From JAIESQ01 sp964495375 (GTDB lineage: Bacteria; Planctomycetota; Planctomycetia; Pirellulales; JAEUIK01): a DNA stretch of 64,000 nucleotides. The stretch spans positions 4,723-68,722 of the forward strand of contig CAZBWM010000032.1 in assembly GCA_964495375.1 (NCBI GenBank). The letters run 5' to 3'. The translations under genes and the position numbers were made by a program. This document shows, piece after piece, positions 35,897 through 44,900 of the stretch. Position 1 is the stretch's first letter. Each line of letters begins with the position of its first letter. Below the pieces are notes generated by a model. The model saw only the letters and a program-made list of their open reading frames with translations, searched no databases and was not told the DNA's origin.

Positions 35897-38653
35897 ATGC
35901 CCAAGCGATCTAGCGCCGCGCAAGATTTGTTCGTGGCCGTCGTGGCGGTGCTTTCTGCCTGGCTGGCCCGCGTGCTGCTGGAACCCTTTGTCGGCGAACG
36001 CGTCCCTTTCATCACCTTTTTTCCTGCCGCGTTTGCCCTCGCCTGGTGGGGTGGTCTGCGGCCGACGCTCTGCCTGGCCGCCATCAGCGCGCCGCTGCTG
36101 ACCTACTTTATCCTCGAGCCAAAATACGAGCTGGCGATCGCGCGTCCCGAATACCGTGTGGGGATGTTCATCTTCTTAACTGTCGTGCTGGCCGCCGGCT
36201 GGCTCGGCGAGCAAATGCATGCCGCCCGGCGCCGCGCGGTGCAAGCCCGCGACGACGCCGTGGCCGACCGCGAGCGCTTGTGCGTGACGCTCGCGAGTAT
36301 CGGCGACGGCGTGATCGTGACCGATCCGGCGGGGCGCGTGCTGTCGCTCAATACAGTGGCCGAGCAGCTCACCGGTTGGCGGCAGACTTCGGCCGCCTTC
36401 CAACCGATCGAGGAAGTCTTCCACATCATCAATGAAGACTCGCGCACAAAGGTTGAAAGCCCGTGTGCCAAAGTGTTGACGACCGGTAAGGTCGTGGGCC
36501 TGGCGAATCACACGCTGTTGATCTCGCGCGATGGCAGCGAGCGACCGATCGACGACAGCGCTGCTCCCATCAAGGCGGAGAACGGCGAGTTGCTCGGCGT
36601 GGTCGTCGTGTTTCGCGACGTGACCGAGAAGCGCGCGGCCGACCGCGCCCTAGCACGCAGCGAGCGCAACCTGGCCGACTTTTTCGAGAACGCCGCCGTT
36701 GGCTTGCAATGGGTCAGCCCCGATGGCACGATCCTCCGCGCCAACCGGGCCAATTACGAACTGCTGGGCTATACCGAGGAAACGTACGTCGGCCGCAAAG
36801 TCTGGGAGTTCCACGCCGAGCGCTCCGCCATCGACGACATTCTCTGTCGCCTCCAGGCGGGCGAGACCATCAACAGCTACGAAGCCACGCTCCGCCATCG
36901 CGACGGCTCGCTACGGCACGTACTCATCACGTCGAACGTCCTCTGGGAGGATGGCCGTTTCGTCCATAGCCGCTGCTTCACGCGCGATATCACCGCGCGC
37001 AAGCGGGCCGAGGAAGGGCTCGGCTTTCTGGTCGATGCCACGACGACGCTGGCGGCCATCGTCGATCGACGCAGCGCCCTGGAACGTGCGGCCCGCATCA
37101 CGATCCCCTACCTGGCCGATTACGCGGTGCTGACGATGGTCGGGCCCGAACGGCAGATCGAGTTTCAGGCCAGCGCCCATCGCGATGCCGCGCAAGAGAC
37201 CCGGCTCACGGCGCTGCTCAATCGTTTTCCGCTCAACTGGAATTCCCCGTCGCTGGTCGTCAGCGCGCTCACCTCGGGCAAGTCGCAGCACGTGCCCGAC
37301 CTCTCGTCGGCCTTGCTCGGCACGCTGGTGCAGTCCGACGAGCATCGCACGGCTGCGGCGGCCCTCAGCCCGCGCTCGGCGATCGTGGTGCCGCTGGTGA
37401 TTCGCGAGCGCATCATCGGCGCGCTAAGCCTGGTGATGTCGGAATCGCAGCGCCGCTATTCCGCCCAGGATTTGCAACTGGCTGAGGAGTTCGCCCGACG
37501 AGTCTCGACGGCGATCGACAACTCGCAGTTGCTGCATTCGCTGCAGGAAACCAACCGCCAGAAGGATGAGTTCCTGGCGATGCTTGCTCACGAGCTGCGC
37601 AATCCGCTGGCCGCGATTCGCTATGCCGTGACGCTCGGTCAAATGTCGAGCGACGATACCGGCGAGGTCTACGAAATTGTCGAGCGCCAGGTCGAGAACC
37701 TCGCCCACCTGGTCGACGACTTGCTCGACGTCTCGCGGATCAGCCGCGACAAGATCAAGCTCGCCCGCGAGCACCTCGACGCCCGCACCATCGTCGAGCG
37801 CGCGGCCGCCGCGGCCCGCCCGTTTGTCGAAGAAAAACAGCACGCGTTGAAGCTCGACATCTCACCGCAGGCGATGCCGCTGTTCGTCGACCCCACCCGG
37901 GCCGAGCAAATCGTCGGCAACCTGCTGGCCAACGCCGCCAAGTTCACGCCCCCCGAGGGGCGCATCACCCTACGCGCCTATCCCGAAGATGATCAGTGTG
38001 TCATCCGCGTGACCGATAATGGGGTGGGACTTCCGCCTGAAATGCTGGCCCGCGTCTTCGAGCTGTTTGCCCAGGCCGATCGGTCGCTCGATCGCTCGGC
38101 GGGTGGACTCGGCATCGGGTTGACTGTCGCCCGCCGACTCGCCGAGATGCACGGTGGCAGCATCACCGCCACGAGCGCGGGTTTGGGCCTGGGGGCCGAG
38201 TTCACCGTGCGTTTACCACTCGTGCCAGCCCCCGCTGAAGGTGAAACGCCGCTCCCAGCCGATAGCGCTCCTGTTACCGCGCAGAAGATTCTCGTCGTCG
38301 ACGACAACCGCGACACGGCCCGCACCGCGGCCCTGCTGCTCGAAGCTACGGGTCACGAAGTGCAAACTGCCCACGACGGGCCCACGGCGCTGGAGATCGC
38401 CCGGCAGTTCCGCCCGCAGTCGATTCTGCTCGACATCGGCCTGCCGGGGCTCAACGGCTATGAAGTCGCCCGCACGTTGCGCAGCGAGGGCTTCGAGCAA
38501 ACCGTGATCGTGGCCATTTCGGGCTATGGTCAGGCCGAGGATCGCCAGCGCTCGCGCGAAGCTGGCTTCGACCACCACCTGGTCAAGCCGGTCAATCATC
38601 GCGTGCTGCTCGATGTGCTGCGCGCGGGGCGCACGTCGAGCATCGGCAGCTAG
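35897..38653 (+). CDS. Hybrid sensor histidine kinase (DUF4118-PAS-PAS-GAF-HisKA-HATPase-REC)
   Basis: 918 aa. The N terminus has three to four membrane segments of the DUF4118/KdpD type (FVAVVAVLSAWLARVLLEPF; VPFITFFPAAFALAWWGGLR; VGMFIFLTVVLAAGWLGEQM). Two PAS domains follow (about 125-250 and 255-375), then a GAF-like region (375-545). The phosphorylated His is in FLAMLAHELRNPLAAIRYAV (about 565); the ATP lid has VTDNGVGLPPEML and GGLGIGLTVARRLAEMHGG. The receiver (about 797-912) has acidic residues in ILVVDDNRDT, the phospho-Asp in SILLDIGLPGLNGYE and Lys in LVKPVNH. No DNA-binding output, so it must pass phosphate to a separate regulator. Signal unknown. Confidence 0.93.
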   Translation: MPKRSSAAQDLFVAVVAVLSAWLARVLLEPFVGERVPFITFFPAAFALAWWGGLRPTLCLAAISAPLLTYFILEPKYELAIARPEYRVGMFIFLTVVLAAGWLGEQMHAARRRAVQARDDAVADRERLCVTLASIGDGVIVTDPAGRVLSLNTVAEQLTGWRQTSAAFQPIEEVFHIINEDSRTKVESPCAKVLTTGKVVGLANHTLLISRDGSERPIDDSAAPIKAENGELLGVVVVFRDVTEKRAADRALARSERNLADFFENAAVGLQWVSPDGTILRANRANYELLGYTEETYVGRKVWEFHAERSAIDDILCRLQAGETINSYEATLRHRDGSLRHVLITSNVLWEDGRFVHSRCFTRDITARKRAEEGLGFLVDATTTLAAIVDRRSALERAARITIPYLADYAVLTMVGPERQIEFQASAHRDAAQETRLTALLNRFPLNWNSPSLVVSALTSGKSQHVPDLSSALLGTLVQSDEHRTAAAALSPRSAIVVPLVIRERIIGALSLVMSESQRRYSAQDLQLAEEFARRVSTAIDNSQLLHSLQETNRQKDEFLAMLAHELRNPLAAIRYAVTLGQMSSDDTGEVYEIVERQVENLAHLVDDLLDVSRISRDKIKLAREHLDARTIVERAAAAARPFVEEKQHALKLDISPQAMPLFVDPTRAEQIVGNLLANAAKFTPPEGRITLRAYPEDDQCVIRVTDNGVGLPPEMLARVFELFAQADRSLDRSAGGLGIGLTVARRLAEMHGGSITATSAGLGLGAEFTVRLPLVPAPAEGETPLPADSAPVTAQKILVVDDNRDTARTAALLLEATGHEVQTAHDGPTALEIARQFRPQSILLDIGLPGLNGYEVARTLRSEGFEQTVIVAISGYGQAEDRQRSREAGFDHHLVKPVNHRVLLDVLRAGRTSSIGS

Positions 38654-38674
38654 CATGCCAGTGCGCGGGATGGC

Positions 38675-38753
38675 CGAACGGTGCCGGGAACCGATTCCAT
38701 TAACGCACGATAATTGGTGCGCGGTTGCGGGAGTCGGTTCCTGGCACCGTTCG
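38675..38753. repeat. Inverted repeat, family C, copy 2
   Basis: Arms 38675-38697 and 38731-38753 are reverse complements over 23 bases with two mismatches. The core ggaaccgattcc is shared with copy 1 at 35.7 kb (ggaaccgattcctg). It lies between the hybrid kinase and SYLF genes. Confidence 0.75.
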
Positions 38754-38876
38754 GAGGTACGGTTCGGAGGCCCGTTTCGATCGAGACCGCCCCGCCAACT
38801 GATCTTGTCTCGCCAGGCTCCGCTGTGCTATCAGTATGCCTCCTGCCTTGGACCCCCTCCGTGCGAAAGGAAGCGC

Positions 38877-39836
38877 ATGCGCACCCTCGGTCTCGCCACC
38901 TGGCTCTCGCGATTCGTCCCCTCGCTCGCCGCTACTTCGGTCATACTATTGTCGGCGCCCGCCGCCGCGCAATTCGCGCAGCAGCCAGTGACACAGCAGC
39001 CTGCCCCACAGCAACCAGCCGCGCAACAACCCGTGGCCCAGCCTGGCGCCGTGCCCTATGCGCCGCAGGCCCCCGCGCCGCAGTTCCAGTTTCAATCGCG
39101 CGAGGCGATCATCGTCGGCAAAGCGACCGAAGTGCTCCGCGCTTTCGCCGGGATGACGATCCGGCAGATTCCGCCTGCCATGCTGGTCGAAGCCGAAGCG
39201 GTGATTGTTGTGCCCGAGCTGATCAAGGCCGGTTTCATCATCGGCGGTCGGCATGGTCGCGGTGTGCTGTTGACGCGCGATCAAAACCGCCAGTGGAGCA
39301 ACCCGCTTTTCCTCACCATCACTGGCGGGAGCGTCGGCTGGCAAGCCGGCGTGCAATCGACCGACATCGTGCTCGTGTTCCGTACGCGCAAGGGGCTCGA
39401 CAGCATGTTGCGCGGTGAAGCCTTCACGTTGGGTGCCGACGCCGGCGTGGCCATCGGCCCGGTTGGCCGTCGGGCGGAAGCCGCCACAAACGCGCGGCTG
39501 GGCGCTGAGATCTATTCCTATTCACGCAGCCGCGGTTTGTTCGCCGGCGTGTCGGTCGAAGGTTCTGAAGTGCGGATCGACGTGGCCGGAAGCGCCGGCT
39601 ACTACGGACTGCCGATCGGCTCGCCCGACACGATTCTTAACGGGAGCTACGAGCGCACGCCCGAGGGGGCGTTACAATTGCGTAGCATGCTGACGACCGC
39701 GTCGACTCCCCCCGCGCAGGCCGCGCAGCCAGGGCAGGTAGTGCCCGACGGTCAGGCCCCGCCTTTGGTGCCGCTGAATCAGCCGCCGGCCGGCACGCCC
39801 GCCGTGGTACCAGGCCCCGCGCCGGGCGGGCGTTAG
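38877..39836 (+). CDS. Exported SYLF (YSC84-like) lipid-binding domain protein
   Basis: 319 aa from ATG 38877 with an AAGGA ribosome site just upstream; the longer open frame upstream is rejected. Signal peptide about residues 10-32 (LAATSVILLSAPAAAQ). A Gln/Pro/Ala-rich linker follows. The SYLF core (about 75-235) shows IPPAMLVEAEAVIVVPELIKAGFIIGGRHGRGVLLTR, then FLTITGGSVGWQAGVQSTDIVLVF and GADAGVAIGPVGR, the family signature. SYLF proteins bind phosphoinositides in eukaryotes; the bacterial role is unknown. The C terminus is Pro-rich and disordered. Confidence 0.9.
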   Translation: MRTLGLATWLSRFVPSLAATSVILLSAPAAAQFAQQPVTQQPAPQQPAAQQPVAQPGAVPYAPQAPAPQFQFQSREAIIVGKATEVLRAFAGMTIRQIPPAMLVEAEAVIVVPELIKAGFIIGGRHGRGVLLTRDQNRQWSNPLFLTITGGSVGWQAGVQSTDIVLVFRTRKGLDSMLRGEAFTLGADAGVAIGPVGRRAEAATNARLGAEIYSYSRSRGLFAGVSVEGSEVRIDVAGSAGYYGLPIGSPDTILNGSYERTPEGALQLRSMLTTASTPPAQAAQPGQVVPDGQAPPLVPLNQPPAGTPAVVPGPAPGGR

Positions 39837-39972
39837 CGCGAACGCATGTGATCTCGATCTGGAATTCGCGCGACACTGAATTCGCCACGGGCTTTGCCCA
39901 ATACTGCCTGGCAATGATCTTCACCGGATCTTCACTTGCGCCCGGCACGAGAATCGCGCATGTTCATCAGGC

Positions 39973-40533
39973 ATGGCGTCGGATGACAAGCAACCTGAAG
40001 CCGCGATCTGGCCCGAGAAGGTGGTCGACGGCAAGTACGCGCGGCTTCTCGAACGTTAGCTAAGCAAATTGCGCGACGAGTCGGCGCACGGCACTCGCCG
40101 GCTGTTTCTCGACGACGTGTTCGTCACCGATCTGTTGGCGTTCTTGTACCCAACCATCCAATCGTTGCGTTCGATCGAGGATTTTAGTCAAACGTTGCAA
40201 GCCCAGAAGCAAGTCGCGCTGCGGAAGCTCTATCGCAGCACGCTTTACGACATCAACCAACTGGCAAATCCCGGGCGTTTGGCGCCGATCTTGAACGCTT
40301 TGCCAGCGCAACTTTTGCCGCGCGCCGACATCGCCGTGGCAAGTGTTGTGGCAGCGCGGGTCGCAGCCACCTTGGTCAACTTTGTGCCAATCTGCGCGTT
40401 GCGAGACCACGTCCAGGTTATTCCAGTGTCCGCGCGAGGCCCGGGCAAGGGCCGCCAGGGGGTTCCGCACGCCAGTAACACCGCGGTATGCAACTTGCAA
40501 ATCGTGTCGTGCTCACCTGAAAGAAACGAGTGA
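39973..40533 (+). pseudogene. Decayed transposase fragment
   Basis: A reading frame starting ATG 39973 (MASDDKQPEAAIWPEKVVDG) is broken by TAG at 40057-40059 and continues in the same frame as RDESAHGTRRLFLDDVFVTD, then YPTIQSLRSIEDFSQTLQAQ and RKLYRSTLYDINQL. This resembles the N-terminal region of IS4-type transposases (DDE superfamily) found in planctomycetes. After about residue 120 the family pattern is lost, no DDE residues are seen, and the frame runs on to 40533 with unrelated sequence. So it is a truncated, stop-containing remnant. No terminal repeats were recognised. Confidence 0.6.
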
Positions 40534-40564
40534 GTCGCTTACGGACCGGGTCAGTGTGGAACCG

Positions 40565-40990
40565 ATGTCGACCGAAGAAGACAAACCGCTGCGGATTGCG
40601 CTGGCCGACGACAATCCCGATCTGCGCCGCGTGATGGCGCTGATGGTTGAGCGCTTGGGCCATCGCGCGGTGCTGACCGCCGCCGACGGCGCCGAGCTCA
40701 TCGAACTCTGCTCGCCCGCCGAGATCGATATCGTCCTGGCCGATCTCGACATGCCGGAAGTTGATGGCCTGACCGCCGCGGAAGACCTCGCGCGGCGGGG
40801 TATTCCGGTCGTTTTGATCTCGGGCCACCGCGACGTCGATCAGGTTGTCGTGGAGCACGAGCCGATCGTCGCCTGCATCCGCAAGCCGGCCACGCTCGAA
40901 AGTCTGCGGCAGGCCGTCGAGCAGGCCCGGCGCGCCGCCGCCCAACGGCACACAGATCCCCAGTCGCCACCAACGCGAAAGCTCTCATGA
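40565..40990 (+). CDS. Single-domain response regulator
   Basis: 141 aa from ATG 40565. Receiver domain only: acidic pair in RIALADDNPDLRRVMALM, phospho-Asp in DIVLADLDMPEVDGL, Ser in VVLISGHRDV and Lys in CIRKPATLESL. No output domain, so it acts through protein contacts or as a phosphate sink. Its stop overlaps the start of the ROK kinase gene (ATGA 40987-40990), implying translational coupling. Confidence 0.9.
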   Translation: MSTEEDKPLRIALADDNPDLRRVMALMVERLGHRAVLTAADGAELIELCSPAEIDIVLADLDMPEVDGLTAAEDLARRGIPVVLISGHRDVDQVVVEHEPIVACIRKPATLESLRQAVEQARRAAAQRHTDPQSPPTRKLS

Positions 40991-41715
40991 ACATTCTCGT
41001 CATCGATATCGGCGGCACCAACGTCAAGGTTTGGAAAACCGGCGAGCGCGAGAAGTGCAAGATCCCCTCAGGCAAGGAGCTGACGCCCCCAGCGCTCTTC
41101 GCCGAAGTGAAGAAGTGCGTGGAAGACTGGCCCGTCGACCGCGTCTCGCTCGGCTACCCAGGTGAGGTGGTCAACGGTCGCCCCGCTGCCGAGGCGATCA
41201 ATCTCGGACCCGGCTGGGTCGACTTCGACTATCAATCGGCCTTCAACTGCCCGTTGAAGATCATGAACGACGCCTGCATGCAGGCGCTGGGGAGCTACGA
41301 AGGAGGCAAGATGCTCTACCTCGGACTGGGAACGGGCATGGGCACCACGCTGATTCTCGACGGCACGATCATTCCGCTGGCCTTGGGGCATCTGAAGTTC
41401 TTCCGCGGCGAAACTTTCGATCACTATCTCAGCCGCAAAGGGCTCGAACTGCATGGCCTCAAGCGCTGGCGCCGCGCCGCGATCGAAGCGGCCAACGTGC
41501 TCAAGCCGGCTTTCCTGGTCGATTACGTGGTGCTGGGCGGAGGCAACGCCAAGAAACTCGAAGAGCTGCCCGAAGGAATTCGCCGCGGCAGCAACGAGAA
41601 CGCCTACTTCGGCGGCCTGAAAATGTGGCCCGCCGAGGAGCCCGCCGAAGGCAAGGCCACACTTTCGGTCGTCTCGCCGGCCGATGCGGAAGTGTCGCAA
41701 GTACGCGCATCGTGA
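40987..41715 (+). CDS. ROK-family kinase (glucokinase / polyphosphate glucokinase-like)
   Basis: 242 aa. ATP-site motif NILVIDIGGTNVKVWKTGE at the N terminus; catalytic Asp in KIMNDACMQALGSYEGG; second phosphate loop YLGLGTGMGTTLILDG; adenosine motif VVLGGGNAKKLEELP. The usual Glu-Leu-Gly-His of ROK sugar kinases reads LALGHLKF here, so the Glu is missing, and there is no zinc-finger cysteine set. That resembles the short polyphosphate-glucokinase branch. The substrate is probably a hexose but not proven. Translationally coupled to the response regulator upstream. Confidence 0.82.
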   Translation: MNILVIDIGGTNVKVWKTGEREKCKIPSGKELTPPALFAEVKKCVEDWPVDRVSLGYPGEVVNGRPAAEAINLGPGWVDFDYQSAFNCPLKIMNDACMQALGSYEGGKMLYLGLGTGMGTTLILDGTIIPLALGHLKFFRGETFDHYLSRKGLELHGLKRWRRAAIEAANVLKPAFLVDYVVLGGGNAKKLEELPEGIRRGSNENAYFGGLKMWPAEEPAEGKATLSVVSPADAEVSQVRAS

Positions 41716-41938
41716 CCTGCTGCTGGCAGCGCGGCAGAATCGGCACATTTGGCCCGACCGCCAACTTCTGATCGTGCGGTCGACGCACGAGCGCTCACTT
41801 CTCGTCCGATCGGCCGCGCGCTCATGCTAGGTTTCTGTTGTTAGGCAGGCGGAAATTCGGTGACTGCGCGAGCGGTTCGCGCTCGACGCACGGTGCCCTT
41901 GTGCGCCGCAAGCATTCCCCCAGAAGCTGCGAACCGCC

Positions 41939-44900
41939 ATGCCTGCACAACAACTTGTCGATCTGGTCTGGGTGCTTGTTTCGTCTTGCCTGGTCATGCT
42001 GATGCAGGCTGGGTTCTGCTGCTTGGAGAGCGGTTTTGCCCGCGCCAAGAACAGCATCAACGTAGCGATCAAGAATTTGTTCGACTTTTGCGTGGCGAGC
42101 ATCGCCTTCTGGGCGTTCGGCTTCGCGATCATGTTCGGGCTCACCTGGCATGGCTTGCTGGGGACGACTGGCTTCTTGTTTGACGGCCGACAGGATGCTC
42201 GCGCTTGGAGCTTCTTTTTTTTTCAGTGCATGTTCTGCGGCACCGCGACCACGATCATCTCGGGGGCCGTTGCCGAACGGATGCGATTCTCGGGCTACGT
42301 CGTTACCAGCGCGCTTGTCTCGGGCTGCATCTATCCCGTCTTCGGTCATTGGGCCTGGGCAGGCGTTGATGTCGGCGCGCCGGTCGGCTGGCTTGGCCAG
42401 GCGGGCTTCATTGACTTCGCGGGCTCCACGGTTGTGCACTCGGTCGGCGGCTGGGTGTCGCTGGCGGCGATCCTGTTGATTGGCCCACGCTTGGGACGCT
42501 TTGAGCCGGGTCGCCCGGCCATGCACGGCCACAACTTGCCGATGGCCGCGCTGGGTGTGTTTCTGCTCTGGTTCGGCTGGTTCGGTTTCAACGGCGGCAG
42601 CACGCTGGCCATGAACGCCCTGGTGCCGCGCATTCTAGTGAACACAAACCTTTCGGCCGCGGCGGGGGGGGCCGCGGCGCTGACGATCAGTTGGCTCGTA
42701 CTGCGGCGCCCCGATACCGCGGTGATGATGAACGGCATGCTCGCCGGTCTGGTCTCGATCACGGCCGGCTGCCACGTCACGAGCCCGGCCGCGGCCCTCG
42801 CGATTGGCGCCATCGGCGGTGTGCTCTGTTCAGTGATGACGTGGGTGCTCGAGCGGATTCGCATCGACGATGTCGTCGGCTCCGTGCCCGTACACGGCTT
42901 TTGCGGCGTGTGGGGAACGCTCGCGGTCGCTCTGTTGGGAAACGCCGAAGAGTGGGGGACGGGCCTGTCGCGACTCGGGCAGTTGGCCGTGCAAGCCAAG
43001 GGCGTGGGCGTTTGTTTTGGCTGGTCGTTCGGCGTGGGGCTCATCTTGCTGGGCGTCGTCAATCGCGTGGTCAAGTTGCGTGTCTCGCCCGAGGCGGAGC
43101 TCGAGGGGCTCAACGTCTCGGAACACGCCGTGGGGGCCGAACTGCTGGATCTGCTTACCGAGATGCACCACCAGCAACAGGCAGGCGACTTCTCGCGGCC
43201 GGCTACGGTCGAACCACACACCGAGGTCGGCCTGATCGCCGCTCAGTACAACCACGTGCTCGAGCGCGTTAACGAAGAAATCCGTCAACGCGAGCAAGCG
43301 TGCGAAGCGCTGCGTGCCGCCGAAGCGAAGTATCGCAGCATTTTCGATCGGGCCGTCGAAGGCATTTTTCAAACCACGCCCGACGGCCAGTACCTCAGCG
43401 CGAATCCCGCGCTAGCGCTGCTGTACGGTTATGAATCACCGGCCGAGTTGATTGAGCAGCTCTCGGACGTGCGCCGGCAGTTGTATGTCGAACCCGCGCG
43501 GCGCGACGACTTCGTGGCGGCCCTGGAGCGCGACGGGCAAGTACACGATTTTCAGAGCGAGGTCTATCGCCGCGACGGCAGTACGATCTGGATTTCGGAG
43601 AACGCCCGCGAAGTGCGCGACGTCGACGGCCGGCTGCTGTATTACGAAGGGACGGTCGCCGACATTACCGCCCGTAAGCGCTCGCAAGAATTATTGCGCG
43701 AGAAAGAAGCCGCGGAGGCCGCCAGCCGCGCCAAGAGCCAGTTTCTGGCCAACATGAGTCACGAGATTCGCACGCCGCTGAACGGTGTGGTCGGCATGCT
43801 CGACCTCGTGGCCGCCACGGCGCTCGACGAGCGGCAGTCGCGCTTCGTGCGCATCGCCAAGGGATCGGCGGCGGCGCTATTGAACGTCATCAACCAGATT
43901 CTTGATTTCTCCAAGATCGAAGCCGGCAAGATCGAGCTGGAACGGATCGAGTTCGAGCTGCCGACGTTGGTCGAGGACACGCTCGAGATGTTCGTGCAGC
44001 GGGCCGCGGAGAAGAAGATCGAGCTCGCCTGCCGCCTCGCGCCCGATCTCTGCGACGCGGTCGAAGGAGACCCCGACAAGCTCCGCCAGGTACTCATCAA
44101 CCTGGTGAACAACGCCATCAAATTCACCGAGCGGGGCGAGGTGATCGTCGAGGTCACGCGGCAGCTCGGCGCCGACGGACGGCCGTTGGCCCGGTTCACC
44201 GTTCGCGACACCGGCATCGGAGTGCCGGCCGAGAGTCTGCATCGTTTGTTTCAATCGTTCTCGCAAGTTGATCCGTCGACGACGCGCAAGTACGGCGGCA
44301 CCGGCCTGGGCTTGATGATCGCCAAGCGACTCGTCGAGCTGTGGCAGGGAGAGATAGGCGTGGAGAGTGCGCCGGGCATCGGCTCGGCGTTCTGGTTCAC
44401 CTATCCGCTCTGGCCGGCCAATGAGCGGCCGGCCCCGCGGCGACTTCCGCCGAGCACGCTGCGCGGACTTTCCGTGCTGGCAGTCGACGACAACGCGACG
44501 AACCTGGAAATCCTCCACGAGCAGCTCGCGAGTTGGGACTTTCGCCCCACAACGGTCGCGAGCGCGCCAGCTGCCTTGGCCGCGCTCGAGGCCGCGGCAG
44601 CCGCGGGCAAGCCCTTTCCATTAGCCATCCTCGACGTGCAAATGCCCGAAATGGATGGCTTTGATCTGGCGCGTGAGATTCGCGCTCGCCCGCAGCATAC
44701 TGGCACGCGTCTTGTGATGTTGACCTCACTCGGCGAGGCGCTCGATGAGACCTTGCGCGAGCAGCTTGGGCTGGCGGGCTATCTGCAGAAGCCTGCGCGG
44801 CAGTCGCGGTTGTTCGACGCACTTGTCGAGGCGCTTTGCGATCGCGAATCGACTGCGGCAACGGATTCACTGCCAGGCGAGCCCCGCCCCACGCCTCGCT

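Noticed and set aside
38526..38876. Upstream extension of the SYLF protein frame
   Set aside because: Overlaps the hybrid-kinase end and a palindrome; the signal peptide and AAGGA site fix the start at 38877.
40245..40500. Minus-strand frames over the transposase remnant
   Set aside because: The plus strand carries the transposase-like pattern; minus-strand frames have no similarity pattern.
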